Shown here in pieces: positions 33,083 through 42,042 of a DNA stretch of 64,000 nucleotides (position 1 is the first letter of the stretch; every line of letters starts with the position of its first letter). Both the position numbers and the translations under genes were made by a program. The notes under the pieces were generated by a model. That model was not told the DNA's origin, ran no database searches, and saw nothing but the letters and a program-made list of their open reading frames with translations. Origin of the DNA: Tautonia sp040717455 (lineage in GTDB: Bacteria; Planctomycetota; Planctomycetia; Isosphaerales; Isosphaeraceae); the NCBI RefSeq assembly GCF_040717455.1, contig NZ_JBFEFH010000018.1, forward strand, positions 1 to 64,000. Reading direction: 5' to 3'.

Positions 33083-34180
33083 TCACACGGCCGGGACGAC
33101 GGCTCGGTGCTCGGTTGCGGCGGTCAGCACCGCCTCGCAAAGCGCGATCGTCCCCAGGTTGTCGCGGCCCGAGATGTCGGGCTCGGTCCCGGTCTCCAGG
33201 GCGATCATCAGGCCCGCCATCGGCCCGGCGAAGGCGTCGGGGAACCAGGCCTCGGGCCATCTCGGACGATGCCACTGGCCGTCATCGACGGTGGAATAGT
33301 CGATCGTGCTCGGCATGCGGTCCGGCCATCCCGGCCATCCGATCGTACCGATCGCCGTCCCCCGCGTCCCCTCGAATCGCCAGCGAATCCCGATCTCGGC
33401 CCCGCCACCTTCCCTCGCCGGGCCGGTCCAGACGTCGTCCCAGCCGCAACCTCGCGCGCCGTGGTCGTATTCGAGGATGTAGAGGTTGATCCCGTCCGAG
33501 TGCGGGAATTTCGTCCGGGGATCGGGCCTCGTGCTGGCGAGCACCCGGCTCGGGTTGCCGAGCCAGTAGCGCATCGTGTCCAGGTGGTGGATGCTCATGA
33601 TGAACGTCGAGAGCGACCGCAATCCCTCGGCCCAGGGCATCCAGTGCGGGATGGCCCTCATGTCGATCGTCGCCAGCACCGGATCGCCCAGCGCCCCGCC
33701 GTCGATCAACGCCTTCAAGGCCCGGACCGAGTGATCGTACCGCATGTTCTGATTGACCTGCAGCACGATCCCCGCCGACTCGCAGAGGGCCACCAGGTCC
33801 CTCGCCTCCTCGATCGTCATCGCCAGCGGCTTCTGCGCCAGGATGCCCCGCGGCTTCCTCGGATGCGCCACCACCCGCCGGATCATCTCCGGTTGATCCT
33901 GCGGCGGTACGGCCAGGTCGACGATGCCGACCTCCGGCCCGTCGAGCATCTCCTCAACCGAGTCAAAAACCCGGGGAACCCCCCGCAACCGCGCGACTTC
34001 CTCGGCCGTCGATCGGGTCCGCGAAGTGATCCCGACGACCGGAAATCCGGCATCGGCATAGGCCACCAGGTGACAATCCCTCACGATAAACCCTGCGCCC
34101 ACCACGCCGATCCCCCAGTCCTTCCGCTCGGGCAATCGGGGCAGGTGGGCATTCGCGGCGAGCACGGGTGTCTGGCTCAT
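33083..34180 (-). CDS. Gfo/Idh/MocA-family oxidoreductase
   Basis: A 365-residue NAD(P)-dependent sugar or inositol dehydrogenase-like protein, with ATG at 34180 (MSQTPVLAAN). The Rossmann fingerprint is GIGVVGAGFIVRDCHL. The family EKP motif is present as ILAQKPLAMTIEEARDLV (QKP variant), and the catalytic-region Asp/His lie in FIMSIHHLDTMRYWLG. Length is normal (family about 330-400). The Gln replacing Glu in EKP is seen in some subgroups. It sits between a CDP-alcohol phosphatidyltransferase and a ROK kinase, so a sugar-polyol precursor for a glycolipid is a reasonable guess, not shown by sequence. Confidence 0.92.
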   Translation of the reverse strand: MSQTPVLAANAHLPRLPERKDWGIGVVGAGFIVRDCHLVAYADAGFPVVGITSRTRSTAEEVARLRGVPRVFDSVEEMLDGPEVGIVDLAVPPQDQPEMIRRVVAHPRKPRGILAQKPLAMTIEEARDLVALCESAGIVLQVNQNMRYDHSVRALKALIDGGALGDPVLATIDMRAIPHWMPWAEGLRSLSTFIMSIHHLDTMRYWLGNPSRVLASTRPDPRTKFPHSDGINLYILEYDHGARGCGWDDVWTGPAREGGGAEIGIRWRFEGTRGTAIGTIGWPGWPDRMPSTIDYSTVDDGQWHRPRWPEAWFPDAFAGPMAGLMIALETGTEPDISGRDNLGTIALCEAVLTAATEHRAVVPAV

Positions 34181-34234
34181 CGGTTCGGCTCCGACGGGGA
34201 GAGGCTGCGGCGATCGGCCGTCTTCGACGCGCAT

Positions 34235-35134
34235 TCAGCCGTCCATCCTAGCCGAGCGCTCGCAACCCGTCAGGTGCGGTCTGCCGGTCGACGTGCCGTG
34301 GGGAAGCTCGATCGGCTCGGGTCGGAACCAGCGGGCGAATTCCTCCTCAACGGCCCCCTTGCGCACCGCTCGGGCGATCCGAGCCGTCGCCAGGCTCGGC
34401 GCGAGCAGGGCCATCCCGGCGACATACCCTTGCCAGGCCCATTCCCAGAAGGTCGGCCCGACCATCGAAACGCTTGCCAGGCCCAGCAGCGTCATCAACA
34501 CGACGTGCGGCTCGCACGATTTGTATGCCGGCCAGGTGAGCGTGCCGAGCCCTCGTCTCGGCCACGAGGGGGCAGGGGCGGGCCGGCCCCCCGCGCCCCC
34601 TTCCACGCGGAAGACGCCCGATGACCGCTTCAACGGCTGGAAGAATGCCTTGTATCGGCAATCGTTCTGGAGGCCCAGGAACATCCAGCCCGCCGACACC
34701 AGGGCCCCCGCCGCCGCCCAGCCGAGCGTCCCCGTCCGCGCCGCCAGCCCGAAACCCAGGCCGAACCCCTGCGACATCGTGGCCGCGTGATGCATCATGT
34801 AATCGAGATAGACCCCGTTGAGCCCCGCCGTCCCCCGCCATCGGGCCACTTGCCCATCGACCCGATCGAGCCAGAAGGCGAGCAACCCCAGCACCGCCCC
34901 GGCGACGAACCCGGGTCGGGTCCCCGAGGCCAGGCACACCGCCCCCGCCAGGGCCGCCAGCAGCGACGCCACCGTAAGCTGATGCGCCGAGAGCCCCAGC
35001 CGCACCGCCAGCCAGGTCCCGTAAATCGCCGTCGGCCGTGCGAACCGACGCGCCAGGACGTTGCCGATCCGGGCGTCCGGCCCGTGCAACTCGCGACGAC
35101 GCAGCTCGGCCAGGGTCGGGGGAGGAACCGTCAT
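34235..35134 (-). CDS. CDP-alcohol phosphatidyltransferase-like protein with altered final motif residue
   Basis: A 299-residue membrane enzyme-like protein with about six hydrophobic segments. The CDP-alcohol signature D-x2-D-G-x2-A-R-x8-G-x3-D-x3-D reads DRVDGQVARW with GVYLDYMMH after it: the last Asp, normally the catalytic base, is His. The other three Asp, which bind metal and CDP, are intact. The start overlaps the stop of the glycosyltransferase gene by four bases (ATGA), so translation is coupled. Such enzymes transfer a phosphatidyl or similar group to an alcohol. The substitution suggests either an unusual acceptor or a changed mechanism; see findings. Confidence 0.85.
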   Translation of the reverse strand: MTVPPPTLAELRRRELHGPDARIGNVLARRFARPTAIYGTWLAVRLGLSAHQLTVASLLAALAGAVCLASGTRPGFVAGAVLGLLAFWLDRVDGQVARWRGTAGLNGVYLDYMMHHAATMSQGFGLGFGLAARTGTLGWAAAGALVSAGWMFLGLQNDCRYKAFFQPLKRSSGVFRVEGGAGGRPAPAPSWPRRGLGTLTWPAYKSCEPHVVLMTLLGLASVSMVGPTFWEWAWQGYVAGMALLAPSLATARIARAVRKGAVEEEFARWFRPEPIELPHGTSTGRPHLTGCERSARMDG

Positions 35135-37017
35135 CGGCGTGCCCCTCCCGGCGAATCCTCGCGTGCCAGGGGCGCCGGGTCGGGCAACCGATACAGCGCG
35201 TAATGCCGGGTCACGCCGTCCGGGTCGGTGATCGACTCGGCATAGAGCGGCACCTGATCCTCGACCCACGGCCCCAGCAAGGCATGAAGATCCGGGTCGA
35301 ACTCGATCGCATCCAGCGGCTCGGGCGGGCAGAACAGGACATGCGTGAACCCCTGCCCGGAGAAGTGCGCAAGGACCTGCTCCGGCGTTTCTCCCCGAGT
35401 CCCGAGTCCCGTCCGTCTTCGATGGGCCTTCTCCATCGCGTACGGTCGAGGCAGATAAAACCCCCGATGATCCTGCCCAACAATCCGGGCCGATTCCGGC
35501 AAGCGGGCGTCGATCCACTGGCCGACCCGGTACGTCGGCTCGCGACGCATCAGGAACTGCTCGGCCGATTCGATCCCCAGCGCCACGGCCAGGCCATGCC
35601 GCGGGCGTGACAGGGCAATCGTCGCCTCGAACACCATCATCAACGCGACGCTCGCCATCAGGAGCCTCGGCGCAATCCCGCGCCGCCTGCTCCAATCGGC
35701 CACCAGCCAGGCGACCGCCACCGCCATCGGCCCGACGCTCGGCAAGACGAATCGCATGCTCTGCCGCTGCGACAGGCAGATCAGGAGGAACGCATACGCC
35801 ACCAGCACCAGGGTCACCAGGCGGAGCGGCGGCCTCCAGATCAAGACGGCGGGCAGGAACAGCAGGAACGCCGGGCCGAACTGATGGGCGAAGCTGTCGA
35901 AGCGGTTCGGGTCGAGCGTCATCGGCACGATGGCCGTCACCAGGTTCCACGCCGTCGGCTCCATCGGCCGCTTGTCGTCCGAGAGCACCACGTCGAACCC
36001 CGAACCGAACGTCTCACGGAAGAACGGATGCACCGGGTTTCCCGTGTACAGATACGCCCGCAGATACCACGATCCGCCGATGACCAGCGCAACGCCGCCG
36101 AACACCGCTGCATGCCGAATCGCCGTCTTCCAGGGCAATCGGCCCGGCCGGATCGCCAGCAGCATCCCCAGGCCGAGCACCCCTGCCCACACCAATGCCG
36201 GGTATTTCACCCCCATCGCCAGGCCGACCAGGACGCCGATCAAGGCTGCCCCCAATACCGACGGCCGATCAAGCCATCGCACCCAGGCCACCAAGGCCGC
36301 CGTGGTCATCGTCGCCAGGGCGACGTCGTTCAACGGCGCCCCCATCCCGTTCGACACCGCCGGCACGCCCAGCGCGATCGTCGCCGCCCACCGTGCCCGG
36401 TCCCCCATCAACGGCCTCGCCAGGCTCGCCACGTTCCAGGCGAAGAACACCCCGATCGCCCACTGGATCAGCCGGCACGCGACCGGCCCCCGGAACGCCA
36501 GGCCGACCGCGTAGAGCATCTCCGTCACCAGCGGATAGACCGTCTCGTGCAGGTCCGGCTCATAGACGACCGACCCGCCCCAGAGGAAAAGCTTCGGCAC
36601 CTGGAGATGATAGCAGAGGGCATCGCCGTCGGTCGGCGGGATCAAGGCCGTTAGCAGCGATCCGAGCAGGATCAACCCCAGCGTCAGATCGAACATCGCC
36701 CCGATCGGGTCGATCCTGCCCGCCTCGGTGCGCAGGAGCCTCGGACGACGCAATCCCGAACGCAAGGTGTCCCAGACCCACGGGCGGAGCCCCACGACCA
36801 ACCCGACGATCAGGACGCCGATCAATCCCGGGCGGCCCAGCCATCCCACCTGGCCCAAGCCCAGGGCCGCCATCGCCAGAGTCCCCAGGCCGAGCGGCAC
36901 CGCCAGGCCGATGGCTTCAGAACCCGACTCCGGCAGCGGGCCGAACCGCCGCAGGAGAGTCAGTCCCACCACGGCCGACCAGATGATCAAAAGGCCCACA
37001 AATCCCAGGTCGAGCAT
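35131..37017 (-). CDS. Multi-spanning membrane glycosyltransferase (GT39/PMT-like topology)
   Basis: A 628-residue membrane protein, from ATG at 37017 (MLDLGFVGLLIIWSA). About eleven hydrophobic segments cover residues 1-480, followed by a ~150-residue soluble C-terminus (RLPESARIVGQDHRGFYLP, HFSGQGFTHVLF). The first long loop carries IPPTDGDALCYHLQVPKLFL, an acidic loop in the position used for catalysis by polyprenyl-phosphate-dependent GT-C enzymes. SWYLRAYLYTGNPVHPFF is another GT-C-like pattern. The donor is probably a polyprenyl-linked sugar; this is family inference. Gene order (flippase upstream, CDP-alcohol transferase overlapping downstream) supports an envelope glycan role. Confidence 0.85.
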   Translation of the reverse strand: MLDLGFVGLLIIWSAVVGLTLLRRFGPLPESGSEAIGLAVPLGLGTLAMAALGLGQVGWLGRPGLIGVLIVGLVVGLRPWVWDTLRSGLRRPRLLRTEAGRIDPIGAMFDLTLGLILLGSLLTALIPPTDGDALCYHLQVPKLFLWGGSVVYEPDLHETVYPLVTEMLYAVGLAFRGPVACRLIQWAIGVFFAWNVASLARPLMGDRARWAATIALGVPAVSNGMGAPLNDVALATMTTAALVAWVRWLDRPSVLGAALIGVLVGLAMGVKYPALVWAGVLGLGMLLAIRPGRLPWKTAIRHAAVFGGVALVIGGSWYLRAYLYTGNPVHPFFRETFGSGFDVVLSDDKRPMEPTAWNLVTAIVPMTLDPNRFDSFAHQFGPAFLLFLPAVLIWRPPLRLVTLVLVAYAFLLICLSQRQSMRFVLPSVGPMAVAVAWLVADWSRRRGIAPRLLMASVALMMVFEATIALSRPRHGLAVALGIESAEQFLMRREPTYRVGQWIDARLPESARIVGQDHRGFYLPRPYAMEKAHRRRTGLGTRGETPEQVLAHFSGQGFTHVLFCPPEPLDAIEFDPDLHALLGPWVEDQVPLYAESITDPDGVTRHYALYRLPDPAPLAREDSPGGARR

Positions 37018-37063
37018 CCGTGCGCTCCGTGTGGTCTGCCATGATGACTGACGAACGATCCGA

Positions 37064-38629
37064 TCAGCCCCCGCGTCTCCTGCGGAGTCGGTCGGCAAGT
37101 CCTCCCCATCCGTGGGCCTTCCCCCACCAGGCCAGGGCCGGCAGCCCCCAGGCGGCGAGGATCAGGACCCGCAGGGCGAACGCCCGCCACGCCGGCCCGT
37201 CGATCGGCAGATGCGCCGCCAATAGGGCCCCCATCGCGTACCAGGAAATCGCTTTCGCGACCCGCAATTGATGAACGAGCCACCCGCGGGTGCCCAAGCC
37301 GCCTCCAAGGCTCGCCATCGAGGTCAGTAGGTACACCGCCGCGTAGCCGAGGGTCATCCCCCAGGCCACCCCGACAATCCCCGTCGCCGACGCCCCGATC
37401 GCCCCCACCAATCCAGCCAGGGCCAATCCCGGCAGCGTGACGATCGCCAGCCGATACGGCCGGTCGACCGCGATCATCGCCTCGCGGCTCGGCAAGGCCA
37501 GGCCCAGCAACAAGGTCCCCGGCAGCAACGGCCGAAGCGCCTCCAGCCCAGGGGCGTATCGAGGGATGAGCAATCCCAGGAACGTCGGCGCCACCACATA
37601 TGCCACGGCGCTCCCGGCCGCCAGGGGAGGGGCCATCGCCTCGACCACCCGGGCCGCCTGCTTCGCCACGGCCACCGCGTCCCGGGTCCGGCCGATCGTC
37701 GTCTGGAAATACGTGTACATGACCGAGGCGATCCGGCCCGCCAGATCCATCGTCCAGCCGGTCCCCATCAGGGCGATCGCGTAGTATCCGGCCGCCTCGG
37801 CCCCGTTCGGGGCGATCGAGAGAATCAAAACCCGATCCAGGCTCAACAACCCCGCGAACGCCGCCGAGTTCGCCAGGATCGGCAACCCTTTGCGCAGGAG
37901 CCGCCAGACGATCGGGCCGTCCCAGCCCCACCCGAGCCGCATCGGGTGCCTCGCGTGCAGATAGGCCACGTTGAACAGGCAGAGCAGGCCGACCGCCGCG
38001 AGCAAACCCCACAGGCCCGCCACCCAGAGCCCCACGGCCACCAGCGCGGCGAAGACGGCCGCGTCGAGGATCGCCAGCTCGGTGATCAGGGTGAAGCGCC
38101 GATGCGCCCGATGCAGGGCGATCAGGAAGTCCTGATAGCGTTTCATCAGGACCAGGGCCGCCACCGCCACCAGGCCGCCGCTCCAGGCCAGGTCGATCGG
38201 GTCGGCACTGCCGCCGCTCGGCCAGCGCCACCAGGCGAAGGCGAGCAGGCCCACCGCGTAGATCAAGGCGCCGATCGAGCAGGCCGCGAAGGCCACGTCG
38301 GCCACGCGCCTCGCCTCGTCCTCGTTGCCGGCGGCGCGGAGGATCGGGATCTCCTGGACGGCCCCCCGGCCGATCCCCAGGCTCGCCCGATTGGCGTGGT
38401 CGAGGGTCAGCCGGAGCCCCGAGTAAATCCCGTGTTGCGCCGGGTCGAGGCCCCACTTCATCACCAGGGCCGTCAGCGTCCCGACCGCCCGCTCCAGTTG
38501 CCCGCCGATCGTGACGATCAGGCTGTCGCGCACCGCGAGCCGGTCCTCGCTCGCGGCCCCCGCGATTGGGGCGGGTGGAGCAGGGGAGGCGACGGCCGTC
38601 GGCGTTGCATTCGCGGGAATTGCGGTCAC
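37064..38629 (-). CDS. Polysaccharide-type flippase (MOP/MATE superfamily)
   Basis: A 521-residue protein with about twelve to fourteen hydrophobic segments. After a 30-residue Ala/Pro leader it begins DSLIVTIGGQLERAVGTLTALVM, a typical Wzx-like first helix. Later blocks include LLRKGLPILANSAAFAGLLS followed by LDRVLILSIAPNGAEAAGYY, the family's DR-motif at the start of the second half. It probably exports lipid-linked oligosaccharides. The stop lies 46 bp before the glycosyltransferase start. The upstream methyltransferase ends 63 bp before this start. The first Met is the only one near, so the polar leader is likely real. Confidence 0.9.
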   Translation of the reverse strand: MTAIPANATPTAVASPAPPAPIAGAASEDRLAVRDSLIVTIGGQLERAVGTLTALVMKWGLDPAQHGIYSGLRLTLDHANRASLGIGRGAVQEIPILRAAGNEDEARRVADVAFAACSIGALIYAVGLLAFAWWRWPSGGSADPIDLAWSGGLVAVAALVLMKRYQDFLIALHRAHRRFTLITELAILDAAVFAALVAVGLWVAGLWGLLAAVGLLCLFNVAYLHARHPMRLGWGWDGPIVWRLLRKGLPILANSAAFAGLLSLDRVLILSIAPNGAEAAGYYAIALMGTGWTMDLAGRIASVMYTYFQTTIGRTRDAVAVAKQAARVVEAMAPPLAAGSAVAYVVAPTFLGLLIPRYAPGLEALRPLLPGTLLLGLALPSREAMIAVDRPYRLAIVTLPGLALAGLVGAIGASATGIVGVAWGMTLGYAAVYLLTSMASLGGGLGTRGWLVHQLRVAKAISWYAMGALLAAHLPIDGPAWRAFALRVLILAAWGLPALAWWGKAHGWGGLADRLRRRRGG

Positions 38630-38692
38630 GAGGGGGCTACCGCGAGTCAGGTCAAGGAGGTCAAGACGCCACGCCCAATCCCGAGAGCCCGA

Positions 38693-39442
38693 TCACGACG
38701 CGCCCAGCTCGGCCACGCAGAATTGCGACCGGGCGACCTCGTCACGCGACCCGACCGGGATCGAGCCGACCTCGGCCAGCCGGATCCCGGAGGCCCGATA
38801 CCAGGCGGCCGAGTCGTAGCCGAAGCGGTTATAGGTCACGTCGGTGTCTTCGTTGTGCACGACCCAGCGGCGAGCCACCCGGATCGCCTCGCGGCGGATC
38901 TGCTCGGCGATCTCCGGCGCATTGTGCAGGATCACGGCCGAGGTCATGACCAGGTCGACCGAATCATCCGGCAGGGGGACACGCTGGCCGTCGCCGAGCA
39001 TCAGGGAAATCCCGTCCATGCCTCCGAGGAACCCCGACGCGTAGGCGAGTTGCGTCGGGCTGAAGTCGAGCCCGAACAGGGGGGCCTCGGGCAGGCGTTG
39101 CCGGATCGCCCGCAATTGCTTCCCGTAGCCGCAACCGATCTCGAGGACCGAGGCCGGCCGGTAGCTCGCGACCCGGTCGGCCAGCCACTCGGCGCGCTCG
39201 GATCGGGCCGGCTGGCCCTCCTGTTCCCTGAAATAATCATCCCCGCCACGGAGGGTCCAATACAAGCGAGGATTGCGGTAGAGTATCCGTCTCTTGCACG
39301 ACGGCCAGCGCCGAAGTCCCCGTCGCAGGGCCTTGTGCCAGACGTACCGAGCCCCCCGACGCCTCCAGGCATCGACGGCTCTCAGCGGCAGCAGCGGTGG
39401 TAGTTCGAGTTCCGTGCGGTTCACCTCGGGCCTCCGGGTCAC
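38693..39442 (-). CDS. Class I SAM-dependent methyltransferase
   Basis: A 249-residue methyltransferase from GTG at 39442. Motif I is VLEIGCGYGKQL, the acidic loop is LFGLDFSPTQL, motif II/III region is LMLGDGQRVPLPDDSVDLVMT and the post-motif helix is EIAEQIRREAIRVARRW. Residues 1-70 are basic and may contact membrane or a sugar lipid. It opens the six-gene minus-strand operon that runs to the ROK kinase, so its target could be a glycan intermediate; the acceptor cannot be read from sequence. A divergent promoter region separates it from the DUF2617 gene. Confidence 0.9.
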   Translation of the reverse strand: MTRRPEVNRTELELPPLLPLRAVDAWRRRGARYVWHKALRRGLRRWPSCKRRILYRNPRLYWTLRGGDDYFREQEGQPARSERAEWLADRVASYRPASVLEIGCGYGKQLRAIRQRLPEAPLFGLDFSPTQLAYASGFLGGMDGISLMLGDGQRVPLPDDSVDLVMTSAVILHNAPEIAEQIRREAIRVARRWVVHNEDTDVTYNRFGYDSAAWYRASGIRLAEVGSIPVGSRDEVARSQFCVAELGAS

Positions 39443-39598
39443 TTGAGGACCGAGCCGGTCGGTCGACCTGCGTCTCGGGCCGATGGCGGTGAGGGGGATC
39501 CCCCCATCGCGCGGCGAGTCTATGGCGACGGCCCCCGGGGGTCAAGCCGAGGCGGATCGTTGCCCAGGATCATCCCCCGCCGCCCCGAGTTGTCGCGA

Positions 39599-39627
39599 TT
39601 GGTCTCGGTTTGCGGTGAACTTATAAT
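39599..39627 (+). promoter_or_regulatory. Promoter for the DUF2617 gene
   Basis: A perfect -10 TATAAT (39622-39627) with a -35-like TTGGTC (39599-39604) at 17-bp spacing, 64 bases before the ATG at 39691. The surrounding sequence is locally AT-richer than the genes. Confidence 0.55.
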
Positions 39628-39690
39628 GGATGCAGTGCCCGGCGCCGGGCGACAATCAGGGACGATGTCCGAACCATTGGAGACGTCGGG

Positions 39691-40248
39691 ATGGGCGTCA
39701 GTTACGGCCGTTCGAAGCTCATCGACATCACGTTCCAGGTCTTCGCCCGTCCGATCCACCCGGACTGGTTCACCGTGCGCCGCCATCGCCGGGTGAGCCA
39801 CGCCGCCTGGGACGCCGACCTGCGGCTGATCGAGGGGGGGCACGCGATCGTCTGGTCTGCCGGCTCAAGCCGATTGACGGAAGTCGTTTGCGGGCCAGAG
39901 ACTCCGCTGCCCGATCGCGGCCTCCTGCTCCGCGAGCCGGTGCGGGTCGAGCGATCGGCCACCCTCCGCCAGGGGGGCGCGGTCGAGTATCAGACCTGCT
40001 TCGACGCCGAACGGCTCGACGGCGAGGTCTTCCGCCACCTCTGCGACGAACTCTCGCTCGACGCCGGCAAGGGGCTCTTCCATCGGTTCTCACCCCGGAA
40101 TCGGCTCGACCCGTCTCCGGTCAGCTTCATCCGGATCGACGCCCGCCCCAACGGCCTCTCCGTCCAGACCTTCCACACCTTCCCGGACGACCACTCCATC
40201 GTCCGGACGCAGTCCCTCTTCGAGTTGCTCGACCCTGACCAGCGTTGA
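39691..40248 (+). CDS. DUF2617 family protein
   Basis: A 185-residue protein that I recognise as DUF2617, a family found mainly in planctomycetes and related bacteria. Supporting blocks are ARPIHPDWFTVRRHRRVS, LRLIEGGHAIVWSAG, LTEVVCGPE and VQTFHTFPDDHSIVRTQS. The protein is probably cytosolic and has no signal peptide. The function of the family is unknown. GGAGACG sits about six bases before the ATG. It has its own TATAAT promoter and is followed by hemE after 208 bp on the same strand. Confidence 0.87.
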   Translation: MGVSYGRSKLIDITFQVFARPIHPDWFTVRRHRRVSHAAWDADLRLIEGGHAIVWSAGSSRLTEVVCGPETPLPDRGLLLREPVRVERSATLRQGGAVEYQTCFDAERLDGEVFRHLCDELSLDAGKGLFHRFSPRNRLDPSPVSFIRIDARPNGLSVQTFHTFPDDHSIVRTQSLFELLDPDQR

Positions 40249-40341
40249 TTCGGCGCGAGACGGCCCGACTCCGACCGACATCCCCGGCCGGGAGTCGACC
40301 GCGGGACTCGCCCGCGCCGAGCCCCCTCGCCGGGCGATTCC

Positions 40342-40371
40342 TGGACAGACCCCGATGCTCCCGCGCACAAT
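40342..40371 (+). promoter_or_regulatory. Candidate hemE promoter
   Basis: A -35-like TGGACA (40342-40347), an 18-bp spacer and a -10-like CACAAT (40366-40371) lie 86 bases before the hemE ATG in the 208-bp gap. Confidence 0.4.
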
Positions 40372-40456
40372 GAACAGGCCCCGGCGGCCAGGCCCGTCTC
40401 CGGCTCTCGGGTTGTTGCGCCAATTCGACCGCCTTGACTGACAGGGACGCCGTTCG

Positions 40457-41506
40457 ATGCCGGAATCGCCCGAATCCGAAGCCCCCATCTTCCTCAAAGC
40501 CTGCCGCCGAGAAGCGACCGACGTGACCCCCGTCTGGCTCATGCGCCAGGCCGGGCGCTACATGGCCGACTACCGCGAACTCCGCTCGCGCGTCTCGTTC
40601 CTCGAACTCTGCAAGACGCCCGACCTCGCCACCGAGGTGACCGTCACCGCCGCCGAGCGCCTCGGGGTCGACGCCGCGATCCTCTTCGCCGACATCCTGC
40701 TCATCCTCGAACCGATCGGCCTCGACCTCGAATTCGCCAAGGGGGAAGGCCCGGTCATCCACAACCCGATCGCCGAGTCGGGCGACGTCGATCGCCTCCG
40801 GCCGATGACCGGCGCCGAGCCGCTCGGCTATGTCATGCAGGCCGTCTCCCAGATCCGGGCCGCCCTGCCGCCTTCGGTGCCGCTCATCGGCTTTGCCGGT
40901 GCCCCGTTCACCCTGGCCTGCTACGCGATCGAGGGGGGAGGCTCGCGGCACTACGACCGGGCCAAGGCCTTCATGTACCGCGATCCGGGCGCCTGGGACG
41001 TGCTCATGCGGCAGCTGACCGACGCCACCGCCGTCTACCTCTCCGCCCAGGCCGAGGCCGGGGCCCAGGCGCTCCAGTTATTCGATAGCTGGGTCGGCAA
41101 CCTCTCGCCCTTCGATTACAAACGCTTCGTCCAGCCGCACATGCGGCGATTGTTCGCCGCCCTCCCCCCCGACGTGCCGACCATCCACTTCGGCACCGGC
41201 ACGGCCACCCTCCTCGAGGCCCAGCGCGACGCCGGCGGCTCGGTCATCGGCCTCGACTGGCGCGTGGAGCTCGACGAGGCCTGGGACCGCCTCGGCCCCG
41301 GGGTCGCCGTCCAGGGCAACCTCGACCCGATCGTCCTGCTCGCCCCGATCGACGAGATCCGCCGCCAGGCCCGCCGCATCCTCGACCAGGCCGACGGCCG
41401 GCCCGGCCACATCTTCAACCTCGGCCACGGGATCCTGCCCAACACCCCCGTCGATCACGTCCGGGCGCTGGTCGAGATCGTCCACGAAGGTCGCCGTGGC
41501 TCCTGA
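40457..41506 (+). CDS. hemE: Uroporphyrinogen decarboxylase
   Basis: A 349-residue HemE, which decarboxylates the four acetate side chains of uroporphyrinogen III to give coproporphyrinogen III in heme synthesis. The N-terminal signature WLMRQAGRYMADYRELR is intact, with the substrate-binding Arg pair. The catalytic Asp is in ILFADILLILEPIGLDLEF. IGFAGAPFTLACYAIEGGG is the second signature. IHFGTGTA and FNLGHGILPNTP complete the fold. The length is normal. Its pathway partner hemG lies about 2.3 kb downstream, separated by a DUF1559/lipoprotein pair. Confidence 0.97.
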   Translation: MPESPESEAPIFLKACRREATDVTPVWLMRQAGRYMADYRELRSRVSFLELCKTPDLATEVTVTAAERLGVDAAILFADILLILEPIGLDLEFAKGEGPVIHNPIAESGDVDRLRPMTGAEPLGYVMQAVSQIRAALPPSVPLIGFAGAPFTLACYAIEGGGSRHYDRAKAFMYRDPGAWDVLMRQLTDATAVYLSAQAEAGAQALQLFDSWVGNLSPFDYKRFVQPHMRRLFAALPPDVPTIHFGTGTATLLEAQRDAGGSVIGLDWRVELDEAWDRLGPGVAVQGNLDPIVLLAPIDEIRRQARRILDQADGRPGHIFNLGHGILPNTPVDHVRALVEIVHEGRRGS

Positions 41507-41801
41507 GGCGAGGCCGCGCCTCCTCGTCGACCCGCCCAGGCCGAGCCTCCTGAGACACCCCCCCGCCCGGAACAACGTCGCCGGGATCATTGCCCGCAAT
41601 CCGTCGTGGAAGTGTCCGCACTCCGTAAGACACTCCCGCACGAATGGATACAGCGGGATTTTGTTCGCATATTTTTTCGGAAAATTGGCACAATTTGGCG
41701 TGACGTTGAGAAAAGTGATCGAAAATGAAGCCCAGATGAATTGGGTACTTGTCGTTGACCCCTACGATTGACTAACCTGAATGAGCGATTTCGGCGCAAG
41801 A

Positions 41802-41879
41802 GCATTCCCAATCGACAGTGGTGAAGTCGAACACGTGGCACCTGGATTTGGTGCCATGCGGTCATCGATTGGGTGATGC
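41802..41879. ncRNA. Nested two-stem element, candidate structured RNA
   Basis: The outer stem is CCCAATCGA (41807-41815) paired with TCGATTGGG (41865-41873), extended across a small internal loop by GCAT (41802-41805) with ATGC (41876-41879). Nested inside is CGTGGCACC (41834-41842) paired with GGTGCCATG (41850-41858), one G-U pair, loop TGGATTT. I know no named RNA family with this form. The strand is not decided. It lies about 300 bases after hemE and 345 before the DUF1559 start. Confidence 0.45.
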
Positions 41880-42009
41880 GTTCTCCAGTGCGCCACTCGT
41901 CATTCCTCTCCCTGCAGTCTCCTTTCTCCCTGCGTTGTTCGGCGTTCTCTCCGTCGATCGTAGGCCAGGGAGTCCCGCCCGGACGATTGTGGGCTGATCT
42001 TTCATCAAG

Positions 42010-42042
42010 ACATGATGGCCTGGATGATCCCGGGCATCATGT
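42010..42042. repeat. Inverted repeat upstream of the DUF1559 gene
   Basis: ACATGATG (42010-42017) and CATCATGT (42035-42042) form a perfect 8-bp stem around a 17-base loop, followed on the plus strand by TTCTC. It may be a terminator of an upstream transcript or an operator. Confidence 0.4.

Noticed and set aside
41686..41701. A possible sigma-54 promoter (TTGGCAC...TGGC)
   Set aside because: The spacing between the GG and GC elements is one base short of the required ten and the -12 element is not TTGC.
41496..41771. A 91-aa frame downstream of hemE
   Set aside because: Its first part is antisense-like Pro/Arg-rich spacer and its start overlaps the end of hemE; no ribosome-binding site or family pattern.
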